From Allomuricauda sp. (GTDB taxonomy: Bacteria > Bacteroidota > Bacteroidia > Flavobacteriales > Flavobacteriaceae), in assembly GCA_030148335.1 (NCBI GenBank), contig JASBTQ010000009.1, positions 1 to 64,000 on the forward strand: 64,000 nt of DNA, written 5' to 3'. Within the stretch, counting starts at the first letter, position 1; each line of letters opens with the position of its first letter. Both the position numbers and the translations under genes were made by a program. The notes beneath the pieces were generated by a model that searched no databases, had not been told where the DNA came from, and worked only from the letters and a program-made list of their open reading frames with translations. Below are positions 60,097 through 64,000 of this stretch, in pieces.

Positions 60097-61748
60097 TCGT
60101 GGATTTTGATAGGTTTCCCGTTGAGGCCCGGGGGCAGGCCGTTCTCCGAAATCCCAATCCTAAAGTACGTCGGATTTTCCATTTTCGGCAACGGTAGCTC
60201 AAAAGAATAATACACCGTGTCCTTGGAGTTCAATGTCCTTTGGATGGGGTCCATGTCCACCTTCAGGGGGAGCATCTGCTTCACCTGTTTGTGCTTGTTG
60301 GAATAGGAAATGGTATATTTCAAACCTTCCAAGGGAACATCAAAGGGATACGGATTATAAACTTTCAATGCATGCCGGGTGCCGGTCCGTGGCTTTTCCA
60401 CAATGCACTGTAGCGATCGGTACGACTGGAAATTGTCCATAAAAACGCCATAAAAGAGCGTACTGTCCAAGTGCATATAGCTGATGTCCCCACTTTTTCG
60501 GTATTGGGAAATGTAGAGCACCCTTTTGCCGCGAACCCGTTCCTCAGAGCCATCAATGGAGTACTGGTTTTTTCGGTACATGAAATTGTTCAAAGAAATG
60601 GCGGGCATGCCTGAATAAAACTCGTACATGGGCGCACGCCGGTACGAATTTTCAAAAATGATGGGCACGTCTCCTGCCTTGGAGTGGAGGTCGCTTACCC
60701 ACTCCTTGTTGCCATGGGTCTCATAGACTTTCGGGAAGAGGGGATAATACACCAACCAGGCCCTCGCATAGAAGAGCAGCACCAAGCTCACGATGCCGAT
60801 GCGATACATCCATTTCCTGCTCTTGGCGTTTTCCAAAAGATGGTTGAAAGCGATCACGATCAACGGAATGGAGATGACAATGGCCCATTGCGCCTGCACC
60901 CTTCTGTTGAAACTGGAAACAAAAAAGAAGATGAGTACACCATACACCAAATACACCAGCGCCTTGGAGAATTGGTCGGTGGCCCTGAATTTAAAGAATG
61001 AGGCATAGACCCAATAGAACAAAAGCCCGATGATCACAATAAGGTTCAGGAAGTAGCCCAAGGTAAAGCCCTCAAAAGAGTAGGCCTGATTGGGTCTTTC
61101 GTACAAATGGAAAGTGATGGACACAAAATCGTTCTGGTAGAGCCACACAAAGTGTGGAAGATAGCAGACCAATGCAATGGCCACGGCCAGCCAAGCTTTT
61201 TTGTTCGCTATGAGCTTCACGTTCGAGAGAAAGACAAACAGGATTACCAAGACTGCGTGGTACTTGCTGTACATGAGACAGGCCATCACAACACCCATGA
61301 GCACGGTGGTCCAAGCGGATGGTTCTTTCAAAAAGCGTTTGTAGAGCCATAGGAACAGGGCTGTAAAGAACAGCAAAGGCGTATCGGGAAGCGTCAAAAA
61401 ACCATAGGCGTTCATCAACGTAAAGGAGAACACCAACAGAAAAAAGTGCACCACGTAGTCCTTTTTCTTGGGGTTGTCGATGAGCAGCCACAACAGGACA
61501 TAGGTGCCCGCGGAAAGAACACAGCTCATGAACCTGACCCCCAGTTCCCCATCGAACAGAAAACTGCTCAACTTGATGAGAAAGGCCACCATGGGCGGAT
61601 GGTCAAAATACCCCCACGCCATATTTTGGGCATAGTACCAATAATAGGCCTCATCATAGATGAGCTCCGTGATCGAGGCCTGCACGAGGTTCAGTACAAA
61701 AAGAACGGCCAACAATACAATAAAAAGTCTGGGAAACTTTTGAGACAT
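60093..61748 (-). CDS. Glycosyltransferase family 39 / PMT-like membrane protein
   Basis: 551 residues from MSQKFPRLFIVLLAVLFVLN. The N-terminal periplasmic loop holds the GT39/ArnT signature (ELIYDEAYYWYYAQNMAWGY, FDHPPMVAFLI), followed by 10-11 membrane helices and a C-terminal soluble domain. Members transfer sugars from polyprenyl phosphates to lipid or protein acceptors. Divergent from a polyprenol-phosphate-sugar synthase that could supply its donor. Confidence 0.88.
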   Translation of the reverse strand: MSQKFPRLFIVLLAVLFVLNLVQASITELIYDEAYYWYYAQNMAWGYFDHPPMVAFLIKLSSFLFDGELGVRFMSCVLSAGTYVLLWLLIDNPKKKDYVVHFFLLVFSFTLMNAYGFLTLPDTPLLFFTALFLWLYKRFLKEPSAWTTVLMGVVMACLMYSKYHAVLVILFVFLSNVKLIANKKAWLAVAIALVCYLPHFVWLYQNDFVSITFHLYERPNQAYSFEGFTLGYFLNLIVIIGLLFYWVYASFFKFRATDQFSKALVYLVYGVLIFFFVSSFNRRVQAQWAIVISIPLIVIAFNHLLENAKSRKWMYRIGIVSLVLLFYARAWLVYYPLFPKVYETHGNKEWVSDLHSKAGDVPIIFENSYRRAPMYEFYSGMPAISLNNFMYRKNQYSIDGSEERVRGKRVLYISQYRKSGDISYMHLDSTLFYGVFMDNFQSYRSLQCIVEKPRTGTRHALKVYNPYPFDVPLEGLKYTISYSNKHKQVKQMLPLKVDMDPIQRTLNSKDTVYYSFELPLPKMENPTYFRIGISENGLPPGLNGKPIKIHE

Positions 61749-61768
61749 CAAATAGATTTTAGATGGCG

Positions 61769-61776
61769 CAAAGGTA
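61769..61776 (-). promoter_or_regulatory. Promoter -7 element for GT39-DUF4271-hemD
   Basis: Minus strand TACCTTTG matches TAnnTTTG, 20 bases upstream of the GT39 start. Confidence 0.55.
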
Positions 61777-61817
61777 CAAATATTGGCAAACAGGGTCCAT
61801 GTAAAGCCAAGGACAAC

Positions 61818-61849
61818 TTGCACAGGCAAGACAGAAAACCGTATTTTTG
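61818..61849 (+). promoter_or_regulatory. Full promoter for the GT2-pyrC operon
   Basis: TTG at 61818-61820, 21-base spacer, TATTTTTG at 61842-61849, 21 bases before the ATG at 61871. Confidence 0.75.
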
Positions 61850-61870
61850 ACACATTCTAATCCAATGTGA

Positions 61871-62599
61871 ATGGCGGACGGCTTGGTGATCATACCCACT
61901 TTCAATGAAATCGAGAACATCGAGGCCATTGTGAAAACGGTCTTCGACCTGAAGAAGGATTTTCACGTTCTGGTAGTGGATGACAATTCGCCGGACGGTA
62001 CGGCGCAGTGCGTGAGGGATTTGCAAAAAGAATACCCCGAACAGTTGTTCCTTGAGGTGCGCAAAGAGAAATCAGGATTGGGCACCGCCTACATCCATGG
62101 GTTCAAATGGGCGTTGAAGCATGGCTATGAGTACATTTTTGAAATGGATGCCGATTTTTCACATCGCCCCGCCGATCTTTCCCGACTGCACAGGGCCTGT
62201 GTGAACGGTGCCGATATGGCTGTGGGATCACGGTACAAAAAAGGGGTGAACGTGGTCAACTGGCCCCTCGCCCGGATCTTGCTTTCCTACGGTGCGTCAT
62301 TTTATGTGAAGATCATCACGGGGATGAAGGTGCACGACCCCACTGCCGGTTTTGTGTGCTACCGGAGAAAGGTGCTGGAAACCATCAATCTGGATAACGT
62401 AAGGTTCATTGGCTATGCCTTCCAGATAGAAATGAAATACAGGGCCTATTTGAAAAAATTCAAGATCGAGGAAGTCTCCATCATATTCACGGATAGGGTC
62501 AATGGAAAGTCCAAAATGAACTCTGCCATTATCCGAGAGGCTATTTTTGGGGTCATCGCCATGAAATTCAGGAGCATATTCTTTAAAAAGAACTTTTAG
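61871..62599 (+). CDS. Polyprenol-phosphate mannosyltransferase-like GT2 enzyme
   Basis: 242 residues of the DPM1 type: VIIPTFNEIENIEAIV, nucleotide-sugar motif LVVDDNSPDGTA, DxD as FEMDADFSHRP, and GSRYKKGVNVVNWPLARILL. No membrane helices, so an amphitropic enzyme making polyprenyl-phosphate sugar. It pairs functionally with the divergent GT39 protein that would use such a donor. pyrC begins two bases after its stop. Confidence 0.93.
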   Translation: MADGLVIIPTFNEIENIEAIVKTVFDLKKDFHVLVVDDNSPDGTAQCVRDLQKEYPEQLFLEVRKEKSGLGTAYIHGFKWALKHGYEYIFEMDADFSHRPADLSRLHRACVNGADMAVGSRYKKGVNVVNWPLARILLSYGASFYVKIITGMKVHDPTAGFVCYRRKVLETINLDNVRFIGYAFQIEMKYRAYLKKFKIEEVSIIFTDRVNGKSKMNSAIIREAIFGVIAMKFRSIFFKKNF

Positions 62600-62601
62600 T
62601 T

Positions 62602-63936
62602 ATGTCCAAAATACTGTTGAAGAATGCCAAGGTTGTCAATGAGAACAGCGTTTTTGAAACGGATATGCTGCTCGATGGGGATTTTATTGCCCGCATCGAC
62701 CCCAATATTTCCGATGCCAATGCCAAGGTCATTGACCTTAAGGGCGACCTTTTGTTGCCCGGGGTCATCGATGACCAGGTGCACTTTCGGGAGCCAGGGC
62801 TCACCCACAAGGGAAACATTGCCACGGAGAGCCGGGCGGCCATTGCTGGGGGGATCACCACCTATATGGAGCAGCCCAATACAATCCCGCAGACCACGAC
62901 CATAGAAAAGCTGGAAGAAAAAATGGCCATCGCTGCCAAGGATTCCTTTGCCAACTATTCCTTTCTTTTTGGGGGAACCAACGACAATCTGGAAGAACTG
63001 AAACGTTTGGACAAAAATGCCTGCTCCGGAGTGAAACTGTTCCTGGGCTCATCCACGGGAAATATGTTGGTGGATGACGAAGCGGTCCTCGAGAAGATTT
63101 TTAGTAATACGGAAATGGTGATCTCGGCACATTGTGAAGATGAGGGTACCATCAGGGCCAACATGGCCAAATATGAAGCCATGTACGGGGAAGACATTCC
63201 CATAGGCATGCATCCCATTATCCGCAGCGCGGAGGCCTGCTACCTGTCCTCTGCCAAAGCCATTGCCTTGGCCAAAAGGACCGGGGCCCGCTTGCACGTG
63301 TTCCATGTTTCCACAGGAGTGGAGACGGACCTTTTCACCAATGCCGTTCCGCTGGAACAAAAAAAGATCACTGCGGAGGTCTGTATCCACCATTTATGGT
63401 TTTCGGATGAGGACTATGCCGAAAAGGGAACGTTCATCAAATGGAACCCGGCCGTGAAGACCAAAACCGACAGGGCGAAACTCTGGGAGGCCCTTTTGGA
63501 CAATCGCATCGATGTGGTGGCCACGGACCATGCGCCCCACACCCTGGAAGAAAAGAACAATCCGTACATCAAGGCACCGTCCGGGGGACCGTTGGTGCAG
63601 CACGCACTATTGGCCATGCTCCAAAAGGAATCGGAAGGGGTCATTTCTTTGGAAAAAATCGTGGAGAAAATGAGCCACAACCCCGCCAAGCTTTTTGACA
63701 TTGACCGTCGCGGCTTTGTCCGGGAAGGATATTACGCAGACTTGGTGCAAGTGGACCGCAATTCCCAAAACGAGGTTAAAAGATCTAATATTCTCTACAA
63801 ATGTGGTTGGTCTCCTTTTGAAGGTGTTACTTTTGGCTCCAAAGTGGTGCGAACTTTTGTGAATGGCCTCTTGGCGTATGATGATGGTGTTTTTGCCGGG
63901 GAGAAAAATGCGAAAAGGCTCACCTTTAATCGATAG
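62602..63936 (+). CDS. pyrC: Dihydroorotase
   Basis: Cyclises carbamoyl aspartate to dihydroorotate in pyrimidine synthesis. 444 residues, type I amidohydrolase. Metal residues: VKLFLGSS (carbamylated Lys position), VISAHCED, RLHVFHVST, VATDHAPHT. The first motif reads DDQVHFREPG, so the usual H-x-H is Q-V-H; I believe this form is common in Bacteroidota. Allantoinase-like relatives are an alternative, less likely reading. Confidence 0.92.
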   Translation: MSKILLKNAKVVNENSVFETDMLLDGDFIARIDPNISDANAKVIDLKGDLLLPGVIDDQVHFREPGLTHKGNIATESRAAIAGGITTYMEQPNTIPQTTTIEKLEEKMAIAAKDSFANYSFLFGGTNDNLEELKRLDKNACSGVKLFLGSSTGNMLVDDEAVLEKIFSNTEMVISAHCEDEGTIRANMAKYEAMYGEDIPIGMHPIIRSAEACYLSSAKAIALAKRTGARLHVFHVSTGVETDLFTNAVPLEQKKITAEVCIHHLWFSDEDYAEKGTFIKWNPAVKTKTDRAKLWEALLDNRIDVVATDHAPHTLEEKNNPYIKAPSGGPLVQHALLAMLQKESEGVISLEKIVEKMSHNPAKLFDIDRRGFVREGYYADLVQVDRNSQNEVKRSNILYKCGWSPFEGVTFGSKVVRTFVNGLLAYDDGVFAGEKNAKRLTFNR

Positions 63937-63939
63937 GAA

Positions 63940-64000
63940 ATGAAAAAGCTGTTGTTCCTTCTTGTTTTTTTGATGGTGGTTTCCTGTGCCGAAAAGGTGG
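63940..64000 (+). CDS. Lipoprotein, N-terminus only
   Basis: ATG at 63940 opens MKKLLFLLVFLMVVSCAEKV with a lipobox VVSC (Cys16); the gene runs off the window. In flavobacteria a DUF4296 lipoprotein often follows dihydroorotase, which is the likeliest identity. It starts three bases after pyrC. Confidence 0.6.
   Translation, partial: MKKLLFLLVFLMVVSCAEKV

Overview
The window looks like a chromosomal segment from a marine-type Flavobacteriaceae (Bacteroidota), possibly close to Muricauda/Allomuricauda (genus placement is inference). The evidence is the gene content (gldE-gldD gliding genes beside mutY and ssb, TonB-dependent receptors, DUF4199/DUF4271/DUF4301/DUF3098 proteins, ftsX-DUF3098-uppP-truB order) and many promoters of the Bacteroidota form TAnnTTTG, some with a TTG about 18-21 bases upstream. 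Most genes are housekeeping. I saw no rRNA, tRNA, CRISPR array, prophage or insertion sequence.

Layout. 1-4,000: HU (partial), mutY-ssb-gldE-gldD and a lipoprotein. 4,100-7,520: paired M16 peptidases, the second broken by a one-base frameshift. 7,700-9,130: DUF4199 protein, rplU-rpmA. 9,200-15,030: TPR/HTH regulator, TonB receptor and beta-propeller phytase, a likely phytate-phosphate scavenging locus. 15,030-18,380: D-threonine-aldolase-like enzyme, ahcY, phosphopantetheinyl transferase. 18,400-28,800: thiamine-linked region (YkoF-like protein, PnuC-type transporter, NadR-like kinase, DUF4301; then a TonB receptor under a TPP riboswitch) surrounding a sigma-54 response regulator, a hybrid kinase, small secreted or membrane proteins and several hairpins. 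28,800-36,100: oxidoreductase, degenerate Rieske lipoprotein, greA, HIT, sensor kinase, DUF3127, a palindromic repeat, aat, tag. 36,100-41,290: TetR and a type-I-secretion-like ABC/HlyD/TolC operon whose ABC ATPase has lost its catalytic residues. 41,400-45,510: thioredoxin-like, TonB-like, truB, uppP, ftsX. 45,588-49,169: a hugely expanded leuS. 49,400-64,000: ald, zinc peptidase, HxlR-DinB, ferritin, Lrp, saccharopine-dehydrogenase-like, pckA, hemD-DUF4271-GT39, GT2-pyrC.

The most unusual object is leuS. The 1193-residue reading frame stays open although it carries an in-frame DUF559-type endonuclease module (about residues 296-458) bordered by GC-rich palindromes, two further palindromic peptide insertions, and an AT-rich 109-residue segment. 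This looks like a mobile palindrome/endonuclease element that inserts in frame inside an essential gene. Other points of interest are the pseudo-ATPase ABC operon, sigma-54-like promoters beside the NtrC-type regulator, the riboswitch leader with a coupled mini-ORF, an SSB-like tail on the DUF3127 protein, and palindromic candidate operators for the TetR and HxlR genes.
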